DNA of 20,232 nt from positions 1 through 20,232 of the forward strand of contig JADFGI010000008.1 of assembly GCA_022567815.1 (NCBI GenBank), written 5' to 3'. This document shows positions 1 to 7,117 of this stretch, piece by piece; the stretch's first letter is position 1; each line of letters opens with the position of its first letter. A program made the position numbers and the translations under genes. The notes below the pieces were generated by a model, which worked only from the letters and a program-made list of their open reading frames with translations, did no database searches and had not been told where the DNA came from. The stretch comes from Nitrospinota bacterium (GTDB taxonomy: Bacteria; Nitrospinota; Nitrospinia; Nitrospinales; VA-1).

Positions 1-41
1 GTTGGACTGGGGGCAAATCTTACTCTAACAGTCTCGTTCAT
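1..41 (-). CDS. gltX: Glutamyl-tRNA synthetase, N-terminal fragment (cut by window edge)
   Basis: Reading leftwards from the ATG at 41, the first 13 codons give MNETVRVRFAPSP, after which the window ends. The RVRFAPSPTG stretch is the conserved start of the Rossmann fold of bacterial glutamyl-tRNA synthetase (class I), just before the HIGH-type ATP-binding motif. The enzyme charges tRNA-Glu in the cytoplasm. Non-discriminating forms also charge tRNA-Gln, and which form this is cannot be told from 13 residues. No good Shine-Dalgarno site is seen before the ATG, but a strong sigma-70 promoter lies about 75 bases upstream on the same strand. GlnS-type enzymes share part of this motif; the exact RVRFAPSP wording favours GltX. 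Confidence 0.82.
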   Translation of the reverse strand, partial: MNETVRVRFAPSP

Positions 42-116
42 TATTTTTTCATTTTTTGGAAATGGGGAAATTTTTCTACTGGAATCAGCCGGTTAAGGTA
101 GCAAATTACCCGGTGG

Positions 117-145
117 ATATTAAGTCATTGAGTAAGGGCCGTCAA
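117..145 (-). promoter_or_regulatory. Sigma-70 promoter of gltX
   Basis: On the minus strand, TTGACG (140-145) is followed after exactly 17 bases by TAATAT (117-122). Both hexamers differ from consensus by one position. Transcription would start near 110, leaving a leader of about 70 bases before the gltX ATG at 41. No other gene reads leftwards from here. Confidence 0.6.
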
Positions 146-247
146 ATTTTCCGACAAAATTTTAAATTTTTAAAAGAAAAATTGACGAATCCCAAATAGA
201 GCTCTTTAGTCCTTTATTAAAATGTTACCAAATAAAGGGTTCAGGGG

Positions 248-277
248 TTGCAACCTGACTTCATCCGGTGGTATATA
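248..277 (+). promoter_or_regulatory. Weak candidate promoter for the small gene at 339
   Basis: TTGCAA (248-253) and TATATA (272-277) are separated by 18 bases on the plus strand, upstream of the gene at 339. The -35 box is poor, and the AT-rich TATATATAT run could occur by chance. Confidence 0.25.
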
Positions 278-338
278 TATTGCACCCTAATAACATTCAT
301 TGCCTCAAAAAACTTTGTCTGTTCGCCAGGAGAAACGC

Positions 339-596
339 GTGGCCATGTTAAAAGAAAAGGAATCCCTCATCGCAAAGGATGGCCGTAAATTAGTTGCGAA
401 ACGTCCAGACTTGGCTGTGAAACGTCAGGGCGCTGGGCGAAAAAGAGACTTTGTGGCGCTTGCCAAGAAAACCTCGCGTCCCGGTATCTTTGAAATGCTG
501 GGTTCCTATGATCTGAATACCGATGATGCGGAGCTGTTTGGAGACGACCGCTATCGACGCCTGATAAACCTTCTCATTTACCGGAGCCAGGGTTGA
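339..596 (+). CDS. Small basic protein of unknown function (85 aa)
   Basis: The frame is open from 294 to the TGA at 594-596. A TTG at 300 would give 98 aa but has no ribosome site. AGGAG at 328-332 is six bases before GTG 339 and twelve before ATG 345, so GTG 339 is preferred. The N-terminal half is rich in Lys and Arg, and the C-terminal half is acidic then hydrophobic (FEMLGSYDLNTDDAELFGDD, then RRLINLLIYR). No family is recognised. The size and charge pattern would suit an antitoxin or small DNA-binding protein, but no toxin gene lies beside it. The stop codon is followed with no gap by the first hairpin of a composite repeat. The gene may therefore be shortened at its 3' end. Confidence 0.45.
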   Translation: MAMLKEKESLIAKDGRKLVAKRPDLAVKRQGAGRKRDFVALAKKTSRPGIFEMLGSYDLNTDDAELFGDDRYRRLINLLIYRSQG

Positions 597-778
597 CCCC
601 ACTACGTGGGGAGGAAGAGCCTGCTACGCAGGAGGGCTGACGTTCACTTCGTTCACGAGCCCTTTAAAGCTATATATCCATGGCACGTTAATATTGGGTC
701 CAGCCCTTAGGCTGGCCAGCGTGACGCTGGACCCGGTGTTAAGGTGCAGTGGTTAATGGCTGACTTTCACCTCGTTAT
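597..778. repeat. Composite palindromic element E1
   Basis: From left to right it holds the hairpin CCCCAC-TAC-GTGGGG (597-611), CCTGC-TAC-GCAGG (620-632), a GGGCT...AGCCC stem (634-662), a segment matching CCATRGCACGT-AATATTGG (about 679-698), a CCAGCC-CTTA-GGCTGG hairpin, CCAGCG-TGA-CGCTGG (716-730) and a trailing copy of the GGTTAATGGCTGA segment. Compared with E3, the first three modules are inverted. The hairpin begins at the base after the stop codon of the gene ending at 596. Confidence 0.85.
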
Positions 779-805
779 GCGGTAGCTGGCGTTGGGAAGC
801 GGAGA

Positions 806-842
806 AAAAAGAAAACCGCCGGCCTTGTTGGACCGGCGGTTT
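806..842 (-). terminator. Intrinsic terminator after the secreted-protein gene
   Basis: AAACCGCCGG (813-822) pairs with CCGGCGGTTT (833-842) around a ten-base loop. On the minus strand the stem is followed by TTTTCTTTTTTC. It lies about 45 bases downstream of the stop at 887 and is a textbook leftward terminator. It is unrelated in sequence to the composite repeats. Confidence 0.85.
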
Positions 843-886
843 CCCCTAGGGTAAGGGTTTCACTCGCGATAAAACCCTTAGTTCAT

Positions 887-1327
887 TTACTTGCAGTTAA
901 CCATGACTGCAACGGTGCCGGTGTTGGTGATCTTTACGGTTCCGCTGATGTCACCAATGGAATCGCCACGGCTGAAAGAAGACTGTTGGCTTAAAACGAC
1001 CTTACTGGCGCCCATTTCTCCCATAGGAGAAAGGCCGGTTCTGCCGTTGTCCGTTGCTACAATGCTTCGGTTATCGTCGTTCGGCCCTAATGTGATCGGG
1101 ATGGTGGTGTAGTTGGAAGATTTCCAAACGACAAGGTTGCCGGTTCCACGATCATTGGTGGTAAAACCATTTTTGCCGCCGAATGCCGGAGCGGTTTTAA
1201 CCACTTCCAGTTCAATAGCGCTGGCGTCTTTACAGCTGGTGGACTGGCCGGGATTGATTGTTCCCGCAAAAGCGGCAACACTGGTGCTGGCGATAAAAAT
1301 CGCGGTTAGCAGGAGGATCTTTTTCAT
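887..1327 (-). CDS. Secreted protein of unknown function (146 aa)
   Basis: The start MKKILLLTAIFIASTSVAAFAG is a clear Sec signal peptide, with likely cleavage after A-F-A near residue 21. GGGGAAG lies about six bases before the ATG. The mature part of about 125 residues is rich in Ser, Thr, Gly and Asn with short alternating hydrophobic stretches, as in a beta-sandwich. It has only two cysteines, Cys32 near the start and Cys145 at the end (VMVNCK), which could form one disulfide closing the domain. No family is recognised. The end, SGTVKITNTGTVAVMVNC, looks like a final beta strand. It lies 87 bases after the cupredoxin-like gene on the same strand and may be co-transcribed with it. It ends in its own terminator. 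Confidence 0.75.
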   Translation of the reverse strand: MKKILLLTAIFIASTSVAAFAGTINPGQSTSCKDASAIELEVVKTAPAFGGKNGFTTNDRGTGNLVVWKSSNYTTIPITLGPNDDNRSIVATDNGRTGLSPMGEMGASKVVLSQQSSFSRGDSIGDISGTVKITNTGTVAVMVNCK

Positions 1328-1414
1328 TATTCTTCCCCTTTCAAAAAATGATTGTTACAGTTGAAAAAATGTCCCCAAACAAAAAACTTCATGCTCAACT
1401 CCAATCGGGAGCTT

Positions 1415-1795
1415 TCATGCCTTAAAATCAGCTTCTACGTTTACCTGAAAACAGGCGTTCTTCTCTGACTCTGATTCGGGATGCAGTGAATAACAAATTA
1501 CATAATTGCCTTTTTGGACGAACTCCAAATTGAAAGCTTGGCCCGGTTGAAACTCCTCAACGCGCAACATATTTTTTCCCGTGGATACTTTGACTATTCT
1601 TAAATTGTAAAGAGGGGTTTTGAAATCGTTGGTGACCTTTATCGCCGAGCCCTCGGAAATATTTATTTGGGATGCCTCTTCAGTGGGTTGGTGAAGGGAA
1701 ATGAGTATTGGTTTAGCGTCCGCCGATTGAAAGGACAGGCCTACCATAAGCAATCCCAAAACCAATACGATTCGGAAAAATCCTGTTTGTGTCAT
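1415..1795 (-). CDS. Cupredoxin-like secreted protein, copper site incomplete (126 aa)
   Basis: Starting at ATG 1795 gives a signal peptide (MTQTGFFRIVLVLGLLMVGL then SFQSADA, cleavage near residue 27). An upstream GTG at 1840 would add 15 residues that hide the signal, and neither start has a good ribosome site. The C-terminal pattern FQPGQAFNLEF..KGNYVICYSLHPE...ACFQVNV (residues 82-120) matches the last strands of small plastocyanin-type cupredoxins, with Cys101 and His105 in the usual Cys...His loop. The first copper ligand, a His in the N-D-F..P-H-N turn of the family, is here Leu-Tyr-Asn (62-64), and the axial Met is also not evident, with Cys115 near that place. The fold assignment is by pattern and the loss of a normal blue-copper site is inferred. 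Confidence 0.6.
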   Translation of the reverse strand: MTQTGFFRIVLVLGLLMVGLSFQSADAKPILISLHQPTEEASQINISEGSAIKVTNDFKTPLYNLRIVKVSTGKNMLRVEEFQPGQAFNLEFVQKGNYVICYSLHPESESEKNACFQVNVEADFKA

Positions 1796-1847
1796 GTGTT
1801 CTAATAAGCAAATCAAGCGTGAATCAAAACCCGCATACACCAGATAA

Positions 1848-2015
1848 GGAAAATCGTTCCGCTATCTTTCCGGGTGGTCAGACGCCGTGTCCTGGCCTGC
1901 CAATCGCAACAAACTGTGGACCTTTGTTTTCTGCGCGGGTCCTCTAATTACGGGAAGTTTAGGTTATTTCAAATTCCTGCGGTATCAGGAAACCACTGGT
2001 TTTTGTGTGGGATGA
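1848..2015 (+). pseudogene. Fragment of a membrane-anchored multihaem cytochrome c (NapC/NirT-like N-terminus)
   Basis: The frame after the TAA at 1845-1847 reads without a stop for 55 codons and ends at TGA 2013-2015. Its last 35 residues include NKLWTFVFCAGPLITGSLGY, then FKFLRYQETTGFCVG. This is one membrane helix followed by the phrase that precedes the first haem site in NapC/NrfH-type cytochromes (..T..FCxxCH). The reading frame stops exactly where the second Cys of C-V-G-C-H is expected (TGA in place of TGC or TGT). There is no ATG; GTG at 1887 is the only plausible start and has no ribosome site. No CxxCH was found in the following bases, which run into repeat E2 at 2091. It is read as a decayed fragment. 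Homology is from pattern recognition only. Confidence 0.4.
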
Positions 2016-2090
2016 ATTCTGTGTCCGTGTAGGAAAAACACTTCATGGCGGGAAGGATATTGGCAAGGGGATGGGGGATTTCTAACCCCG

Positions 2091-2393
2091 CCCCGTTACA
2101 CGGGGAGGAAGCTTGGGCCTGACGCTACGCGAGGCCCTGAAAACATACAAGGGGTAGGTGATATTTAACCTTTGTCTTCATGCCCCTGTTATATCTTCTT
2201 CATTAGCTTTCATGCCCCGAAGGGGTAGAAGGGAGTACCCCAGCCTCTAAGAATATAATGACGATCCTACATGAGCCCCTAGTAAATACTGGAGGAAAAA
2301 TTCAGCACGATTCAGGATTTCGTGAGCTATAAACCCAATGCACGGCGTGAGAAAGCTCGCCCTCTGCGGAGGAGCCAGCGTCACGCTGGCTGG
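2091..2393. repeat. Composite palindromic element E2 (long copy)
   Basis: Read leftwards from 2393 it holds CCAGCG-TGA-CGCTGG (2375-2389), a CTCCTCCGCAGAGGGCGAG stem, a GTGCATTGGGTTTATAGCT segment, CCTGAATCGTGCTGAATT, and the CCCCTTCGGGGCATGAA module, whose GGGGCATGAA part is repeated further on. A GGTTAAATATCAC segment follows, then the GGGCCT..AGGCCC hairpin (2115-2137) and CCCCGT-GTA-ACGGGG (2091-2105). This is the most complete copy and gives the module order. Its CCAGCG end stops eight bases from the response regulator stop codon. Confidence 0.85.
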
Positions 2394-2401
2394 AAGGAGA
2401 A

Positions 2402-3064
2402 TTACGAAAGGTTGTTGTTGATGGCGTAGCGGATCAGTTCCGCGTTTTTTTTCATTTTCATTTTTTCGAGGATACGGGTGCGGTGGGTGCTGATGGTTTT
2501 GACACTCAAGGAGAGTTGTTTGCCGATGTCAGTCAGGGAAGTCCCGTTAGCGATCATGCCAAACACCTGGTATTCGCGGTCCGACAGAGTTTCATGCGGA
2601 GGTTTGTCGGAATTCGAGAAATCGAAAGCCAGTTTTTCCGTTATCCGGGGGCTGGCGTATTTGCCGCCACGGGCCACTTTGCGTACGGTTTCCACCAGTA
2701 GGTCGGGATCGCTTTCCTTGGTCAGATAACCGGAAGCCCCGGCCTTGATGAACCTCACGGCGTATTGATCCTCTGAATACACGCTCAACACAAGGATCGG
2801 CAATTTCGGATTTTCGAGTTTCAACTGCTTCAGAACATCCAGCGCCCCTTTGCCGGGCATGGCAATATCAAGGAGTATCAAATTGTATTCATCGGCAGGA
2901 TGTTGTTGCACCATCGCGATCAAATCATCGCTGTTTTCGACCTCTCCCGCCACCGTGATGTCATTGGTTTCCGAAAACGTATGTTTCAGACCCTGCCTGA
3001 ACAGGGGATGGTCATCTGCAATGAGTAACTTGATTTGAGTTATGTCCGGATGGGTGGTTGTCAT
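2402..3064 (-). CDS. NarL/FixJ-family response regulator
   Basis: 220 aa, the normal length for this family. The receiver domain (about 11-130) has the acidic pair Asp17/Asp18 in LLIADDHP, phosphoacceptor Asp66 in LILLDIAMPG, Ser94 and Lys116 in YLTKES. After a short linker, a LuxR-type helix-turn-helix (about 158-215) reads LSDREYQVFGMIANG..LTDIGKQLSLSVKTISTHR. All residues for phosphorylation-controlled DNA binding are present. Its ATG overlaps the kinase stop codon as ATGA, so the two are translationally coupled and almost certainly partners. The target genes are unknown. The nearest other genes are small secreted proteins and a cytochrome fragment. Confidence 0.95.
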   Translation of the reverse strand: MTTTHPDITQIKLLIADDHPLFRQGLKHTFSETNDITVAGEVENSDDLIAMVQQHPADEYNLILLDIAMPGKGALDVLKQLKLENPKLPILVLSVYSEDQYAVRFIKAGASGYLTKESDPDLLVETVRKVARGGKYASPRITEKLAFDFSNSDKPPHETLSDREYQVFGMIANGTSLTDIGKQLSLSVKTISTHRTRILEKMKMKKNAELIRYAINNNLS

Positions 3065-4671
3065 TGAGTTTCACGTTTTAGCTTGATGGTGACCGTGGTC
3101 CCCTGATCGGGAACGCCTATTATATCAACTTTGCCTCCCCATACAAGGGCACGCTCCCGGATACCCAGCAAGCCCAACGATCTCAGATTTGAAATTTGTT
3201 TTTTTGAAATGCCGATTCCATTATCCCTGATCTGAAGAGTGACGTCCCCGTTGCTTTCTGTGAGGCTTATATTGATTTTATCGGCTTTAGCATGCCGGGT
3301 CACATTGGTCAAGGTTTCCTGAAAGATCCTAAACAGAGTGGTGGACCGATCTTTATCCAAAACAAAATTATTGTTATCCAGATCGATATCACATTTGATT
3401 CCGGTCCGCTTTTCATATTCTTGTGCCTGCCATTCAATTGCTTCCGGCAAGCCGAGGTCGTCCAATAGAGGAGGCCGTAAATCCATGACCAGTTTTTTAC
3501 CCGCTTGAATGGTGGTGTCGATGACCTTTAGCATCATTTGTGTGTAAGAACTGAGGGTGGAATCATTTTTTTTAAGTTTTTTATCCAGCAGGGAGATTTC
3601 CAGTTTCAGCGTCGTCAAGGCTTGCGCCAGTTCATCATGGATTTCCCTGGACATCCGGGTTCTTTCTTCCTCGCGCACTAACTCCAGCCGATGGTAAAGA
3701 TTTCGCAATTGATTTTGGGATCGTTTGATTTCCTCCTCGGCCCTTTTTCGCTCCAGCACCCGGCCTAATTGAATTCCCACTTGCGCCATGATCTCTAGCA
3801 ATTTACCGTCCGGTTCGACCGCCTCGGAAGAGAAAAATTCCATCACGCCAACGATTTCATCTCCAATAGGAATGGGAAACGCAAAGCCGGCTTTAACGCC
3901 AATATTTTTAGCAAGATTTGCACGCGGGAAATTGGAGTCTTTGGTCACATCGATGATCCATGCGGGTTTGCCGCTTTCTATGACCCGTCCCGGTAGCCCC
4001 TCCCCGGCGTTGAAGGGAGTCACATCAGTAATTTTGCGAAAGGTTTCAAACCGGGCGGGATCCTCCAGATGCCAAATACCCGCAGGAACCAGTTGGAGGG
4101 AATAGCGTTCTGAAGTCAGGTACAGATGTCCCACGGGCCAGCCCATATGGGCGCAAATGCATTTCAAGCAGTATTCCAGGGTGTTTTCTATAGCCTGCGT
4201 TTCATTGGAGGCCACGGCGATGTCCTTGTGCAATTCTACGAATCCGCTTTCGCGCCGCAATAATTCGTTGGCCTCGTCCAGTTTTCTCGTACGGTCTTCG
4301 ACCCTTTTCTCCAGCTTCTCGCTGGCTTCCTGCAATTTTGTTTCCGCCTGAATTTGCCACAGGCAGAGGATGGCAGTCAGCCAGAGGATGAAAGTCGATA
4401 GCGCTCGGTTGGCAAGAACTTTCCACAGCACCCCGCCTTCCGGAGAGAGGTAAAACCCGATCAATATAAGAGCGGTTCCAAAAATGGCGCTCCAGAGGAC
4501 AAAGTTTTTACTGCGCGTCCGTAAGCCTATCAGTACCAGGGCTACATAAAGAGTGCTCTCGGCAACTCCCAATGGAAGTAGCAAGTCCAAATAAAAAATC
4601 GCGGCGGCTATGAGAATTCCGACAAAGATAATTCGAAGATCCGTACTTTTTTCCCGGGAGGAGATAGCCAT
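3061..4671 (-). CDS. Membrane sensor histidine kinase (GAF, HisKA_3, HATPase)
   Basis: 536 aa. About four membrane helices fill residues 13-106, with short loops and so no sizeable periplasmic sensor. A coiled coil (about 108-142) leads to a GAF domain (about 150-305; GEGLPGRV and GVKAGFAFPIPIG are typical). A second coil leads to the HisKA_3 dimerisation helix with His345 in MSREIHDELAQALT. The ATPase domain has the N box around FQETLTNVTRHA (450-461), RDNGIGI (482-488) and GLLGIRERA (500-508). This is the NarX/DesK class, which pairs with NarL-type regulators such as the one encoded next. Sensing may be in the membrane or through the GAF domain; the ligand is not visible. The start ATG 4671 has only a weak ribosome site. 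Confidence 0.93.
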   Translation of the reverse strand: MAISSREKSTDLRIIFVGILIAAAIFYLDLLLPLGVAESTLYVALVLIGLRTRSKNFVLWSAIFGTALILIGFYLSPEGGVLWKVLANRALSTFILWLTAILCLWQIQAETKLQEASEKLEKRVEDRTRKLDEANELLRRESGFVELHKDIAVASNETQAIENTLEYCLKCICAHMGWPVGHLYLTSERYSLQLVPAGIWHLEDPARFETFRKITDVTPFNAGEGLPGRVIESGKPAWIIDVTKDSNFPRANLAKNIGVKAGFAFPIPIGDEIVGVMEFFSSEAVEPDGKLLEIMAQVGIQLGRVLERKRAEEEIKRSQNQLRNLYHRLELVREEERTRMSREIHDELAQALTTLKLEISLLDKKLKKNDSTLSSYTQMMLKVIDTTIQAGKKLVMDLRPPLLDDLGLPEAIEWQAQEYEKRTGIKCDIDLDNNNFVLDKDRSTTLFRIFQETLTNVTRHAKADKINISLTESNGDVTLQIRDNGIGISKKQISNLRSLGLLGIRERALVWGGKVDIIGVPDQGTTVTIKLKRETQ

Positions 4672-4766
4672 TATTTTTCTGAAAGATGTTTTGAGAAATT
4701 GCTAAGGGTCACGCCAAACTTGTCCTTGTTGAAGCTGGAATAAATTTATTATAATTGAGACGAAAC

Positions 4767-4795
4767 TTGATATGCTAATTATGATTCGATATGAA
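4767..4795 (+). promoter_or_regulatory. Candidate promoter for the secreted-protein gene at 4900
   Basis: TTGATA (4767-4772) is followed after 17 bases by TATGAA (4790-4795) in the 228-base gap between the divergent kinase and secreted-protein genes. The gap is AT-rich, so chance matches are likely. No clear promoter for the kinase was seen on the other strand. Confidence 0.28.
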
Positions 4796-4899
4796 ATATC
4801 CCACGAGGAAAATTTGAACCGGCGGTTTTTTGAGTGTTTATTTGTTCGGCGCTCGGATTTCCAGCCGCAAATATCAACCACCCTCTTTTGGAGGCTGTT

Positions 4900-5430
4900 A
4901 TGAAAATCAAAATAATTGTTGTGGGAATCATGATTTTCCTGATCCATACCTCTTTGGTTTTTGCCAAGCAAGAGTTGATGCTCTCCAAGGAACAACAGTT
5001 CGACACCGGTCCGGCGATAGACGACCATCACAGGGATTGCGAGGCGTTATTTTACGTGGATTCTGGCAAAGACATCGCCGACATGCGCCGCGATTTTCGC
5101 AATTATTTTTGTGAAGGGATGTACACACTGACCCTGGATGGACCTCCCGGAACCACCCTCACCCTGTTTGGAAGTTTTAATTTTGAACAGGAAAGAGGGT
5201 ATCTCATCCTCAGGAAAAAAGATAATCGAAAGATCTGGTTGCTGGAACTGGAAGATCATCCCGGAAACCGATGGTCCACCACGCTGGCGAATTCCCAATC
5301 TGGCGCATACGAAGCTTTTTATTATCCGGCGCCCAATTTTCGCAGAAACGTTTCCTCAGTCAAGTGGGGCCAGTGGTGGCCGGGTCCGGTTCCCCATAAT
5401 ATGAAAAATAAGGGAAGCTCTAAAAATTGA
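4900..5430 (+). CDS. Secreted protein of unknown function (176 aa)
   Basis: ATG 4900 is chosen over a TTG-type start further upstream because GGAGG lies five bases before it, and because the resulting N-terminus MKIKIIVVGIMIFLIHTSLVFA is a signal peptide (cleavage near residue 22). The mature part of about 154 residues has two cysteines (47 and 71) that could pair. A beta-rich middle (MYTLTLDGPPGTTLTLFGSF, residues 74-93) includes a GPPGTT turn. The tail is Trp- and Pro-rich (KWGQWWPGPVPHNMK). No family is recognised. The stop TGA is followed immediately by repeat E3. The gene is divergent from the kinase, which could make it a regulated target, though this is not shown. Confidence 0.75.
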   Translation: MKIKIIVVGIMIFLIHTSLVFAKQELMLSKEQQFDTGPAIDDHHRDCEALFYVDSGKDIADMRRDFRNYFCEGMYTLTLDGPPGTTLTLFGSFNFEQERGYLILRKKDNRKIWLLELEDHPGNRWSTTLANSQSGAYEAFYYPAPNFRRNVSSVKWGQWWPGPVPHNMKNKGSSKN

Positions 5431-5642
5431 CCAGCGTGACGCTGGCTCCTCCGCGGAGGGCGAATTTGCTCACGCCGCCAGCGTGACGCTGGACCCAATG
5501 TTGACGCGCGATGGCCTTATGGCTGACAGAACCTTCCATCGTGCGGAGTTTTTTCAGGGCTCGTGAGCGAAGCGAGCGTCAGCCCTCCTGCGTAGCAGGC
5601 TTTTCCTCCCCACGTAGTGGGGTTTTCCTCCCGCGTAGCGGG
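5431..5642. repeat. Composite palindromic element E3, between the secreted protein and the radical SAM gene
   Basis: From left to right: CCAGCG-TGA-CGCTGG (5431-5445), CTCCTCCGCGGAGGGCGAAT, a second CCAGCG-TGA-CGCTGG (5478-5492), ACCCAATGTTGACGCGC, ATGGCCTTATGGCTGA, a CATCGTGCGGAGTTTTTT segment, the GGGCT...AGCCC stem, CCTGC-GTA-GCAGG (5587-5599), CCCCAC-GTA-GTGGGG (5608-5622) and CCCGC-GTA-GCGGG (5630-5642). It starts at the base after the preceding stop codon and ends nine bases before the next ATG. Confidence 0.87.
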
Positions 5643-5651
5643 CCCAGAAAA

Positions 5652-6536
5652 ATGAAGGTTGATGAGATTTATTGCAAATCCATCCTCACCCGCACCTCCG
5701 GGTATTTGAAGACGGTAAGTTCGCATTCTCTGAATCCCTATGTGGGTTGCGGGTTTGGGCGTTCTGCCTGCGGCGAGGCTTGTTATGTCCGTTTCAATCA
5801 ATGGCTCATGCGCGGACGGGAGTGGGGCCAATTCGTTGACGTCAAAATCAATGCCGCCGAAGTCTATTTGCAAACGGTGGAAAAGGAAAAAAAGTGGGCG
5901 CGGAAAAACGGCGGTTGCTTTTCGATTTTTTTCTCCAGTTCGACCGATCCCTGGCAACCGGTCGAAAGGAAATACCGATTGACCCGCCAACTGCTCAAGG
6001 CCATGCAGGGGGATCCGCCGGATCAATTGATTCTGCAAACACATGCCACCTTTATTTTGGACGACATTGAAAGAATTCAATCGTTGTCTGGAATATGCGG
6101 TCTCCGCGTTCATATATCCATCGAAGGCGACCGCGACCGCCTGCCCGGCTTGCCGCCGCCACCCTGTTCACTTGAAGACAGAATGGAGGTTCTCAAAAAA
6201 TTCGCGGACCGGGGAATTCAAACGGTGGCTTGCCTTTCTCCACTTTACCCTATGAAAGCGCCGGACGCCTTTTTTTCACGATTGTCGAAAATCGGTATTT
6301 CAGCGGTGGTGATCGATCATTTTATTCAAGGGGATGGCACCCCGGACGGCTCCAGAACGCTCAAAACGAAATTGCCGCAAGCGATGACCGAGATAGCTCC
6401 GGAGTCGGTCGATCTTTCTTACCGGGACGCGGTCGCCCGGATCGCCGGGAAATACCTGCCTGTGGGAATATCCGCCTCCGGGTTTGCCGGGCATTACAGC
6501 CATACCTTGGACCAGCCTGAGGGCTGGCCAGCGTGA
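5652..6536 (+). CDS. Radical SAM protein, spore photoproduct lyase-like family
   Basis: The frame is open from 5511, but its first 47 codons are repeat E3, so ATG 5652 (294 aa) is taken as the start. It has no Shine-Dalgarno site, only CCCAGAAAA. The N-terminal motif LNPYVGCGFGRSACGEACY (27-45) gives Cys33, Cys40 and Cys44. This C-x6-C-x3-C spacing belongs to a branch of the SPL/Rv2578c-type radical SAM proteins, which bind a 4Fe-4S cluster and cleave S-adenosylmethionine. QLILQTHATFILDDIERIQS and LRVHISIEGDRDRLPG fit later strands of the partial TIM barrel. The substrate is unknown, so DNA repair is only a possibility. The last residues (about QPEGWPA) and the TGA are encoded by repeat E4, so the natural C-terminus may have been replaced. 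Confidence 0.85.
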   Translation: MKVDEIYCKSILTRTSGYLKTVSSHSLNPYVGCGFGRSACGEACYVRFNQWLMRGREWGQFVDVKINAAEVYLQTVEKEKKWARKNGGCFSIFFSSSTDPWQPVERKYRLTRQLLKAMQGDPPDQLILQTHATFILDDIERIQSLSGICGLRVHISIEGDRDRLPGLPPPPCSLEDRMEVLKKFADRGIQTVACLSPLYPMKAPDAFFSRLSKIGISAVVIDHFIQGDGTPDGSRTLKTKLPQAMTEIAPESVDLSYRDAVARIAGKYLPVGISASGFAGHYSHTLDQPEGWPA

Positions 6537-6691
6537 CGCTGGACCCAATATTAACGTGCTATGGATTTATAGCTGACGGAATCCTGTTTCGTGCTACGTC
6601 CTACTTCGGTTGTTTTCTCCGGGGCTGGTGAGCGTAGCCTAGAGTTTCCTCCCGCGTAGCGGGGCCCACTCATCGTCCCCGTGTAACGGGG
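6512..6691. repeat. Composite palindromic element E4, supplying the radical SAM stop codon
   Basis: From left to right: CCAGCC-TGAG-GGCTGG (6512-6527), CCAGCG-TGA-CGCTGG (6528-6542), ACCCAATATTAACGTGC, TATGGATTTATAGCTGACGG, AATCCTGTTTCGTGCTACG, CCCGC-GTA-GCGGG near 6653, and CCCCGT-GTA-ACGGGG (6677-6691). The TGA in the loop of the second hairpin (6534-6536) is the stop codon of the radical SAM gene. It has the same orientation as E3. Confidence 0.86.
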
Positions 6692-6729
6692 TGGGGCTGA
6701 TGGAATCTCTCAATATCCGCTGACAGGGA

Positions 6730-6770
6730 AAATAAAAAAAACCCCCCTTACCTGGTCAAGGTAAAGGGGG
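6730..6770 (-). terminator. Intrinsic terminator of the 54-aa gene
   Basis: CCCCCCTTACCT (6742-6753) faces AGGTAAAGGGGG (6759-6770) with one mismatch and a short loop. On the minus strand the stem is followed by TTTTTTTTATTT. It is about 50 bases beyond the stop at 6819. Confidence 0.85.
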
Positions 6771-6818
6771 CGCCGGAAAACTATGCATCAGGTTTGCACA
6801 AATTAGTGCGACCATTTA

Positions 6819-6983
6819 TTAATTCACATTTTTAGCATTTTTGGATCTGTAATTTCTCAATGGAGAGAAGCCGGCCTTAAACCTTTCGTCCGAAAGTTTG
6901 ATCAGGGTTTTTTGGGAAACCACTTTTTTCAATTTGCCCGATCGATCGAAAATTTTTACTTCATAAACACGAACATCATTCAT
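6819..6983 (-). CDS. Small protein of unknown function (54 aa)
   Basis: Reading leftwards from ATG 6983, the frame gives MNDVRVYEVKIFDRSGKLKK, then VVSQKTLIKLSDERFKAGFS, and ends in a Lys/Asn-rich tail before TAA. CAGGTG lies about five bases before the ATG. The beta-hairpin-like start (VYEVKIFDRSGKLKKVVS) followed by a short helix suggests a small folded domain, but no family is recognised. A clear terminator follows, so this is an independent transcription unit with its own 3' end. There are no cysteines and no signal peptide, so it is probably cytoplasmic. Confidence 0.65.
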   Translation of the reverse strand: MNDVRVYEVKIFDRSGKLKKVVSQKTLIKLSDERFKAGFSPLRNYRSKNAKNVN

Positions 6984-7064
6984 AATTGCACCTGATCAAG
7001 TTTGGAAAAAATTCAAAAGAAATTGCCTTTTATAGTCAATTAGACTTTCTCCATGATAAGAAGA

Positions 7065-7101
7065 AGGGAAGAGGCCCGTCGTGGTAGCGGACCCCTTCCC
7101 T
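7065..7101. repeat. Inverted repeat upstream of a mini reading frame
   Basis: AGGGAAGAGG (7065-7074) faces CCCCTTCCCT (7092-7101), with one mismatch in ten, around a 17-base loop. It would form a stable RNA hairpin on either strand. There is no T tract, so it is not a simple terminator. Confidence 0.6.
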
Positions 7102-7117
7102 GGAGGAGGAGAAAGTA

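Noticed and set aside
671..696. A sigma-54-like TGGCACG followed by ATTGGG
   Set aside because: The -12 element is ATTGG, not TTGCA, and the stretch is a conserved module of the composite repeat.
5511..5651. An upstream extension of the radical SAM frame by 47 codons
   Set aside because: The added codons are wholly composite repeat E3 and its hairpins; they are open by chance.
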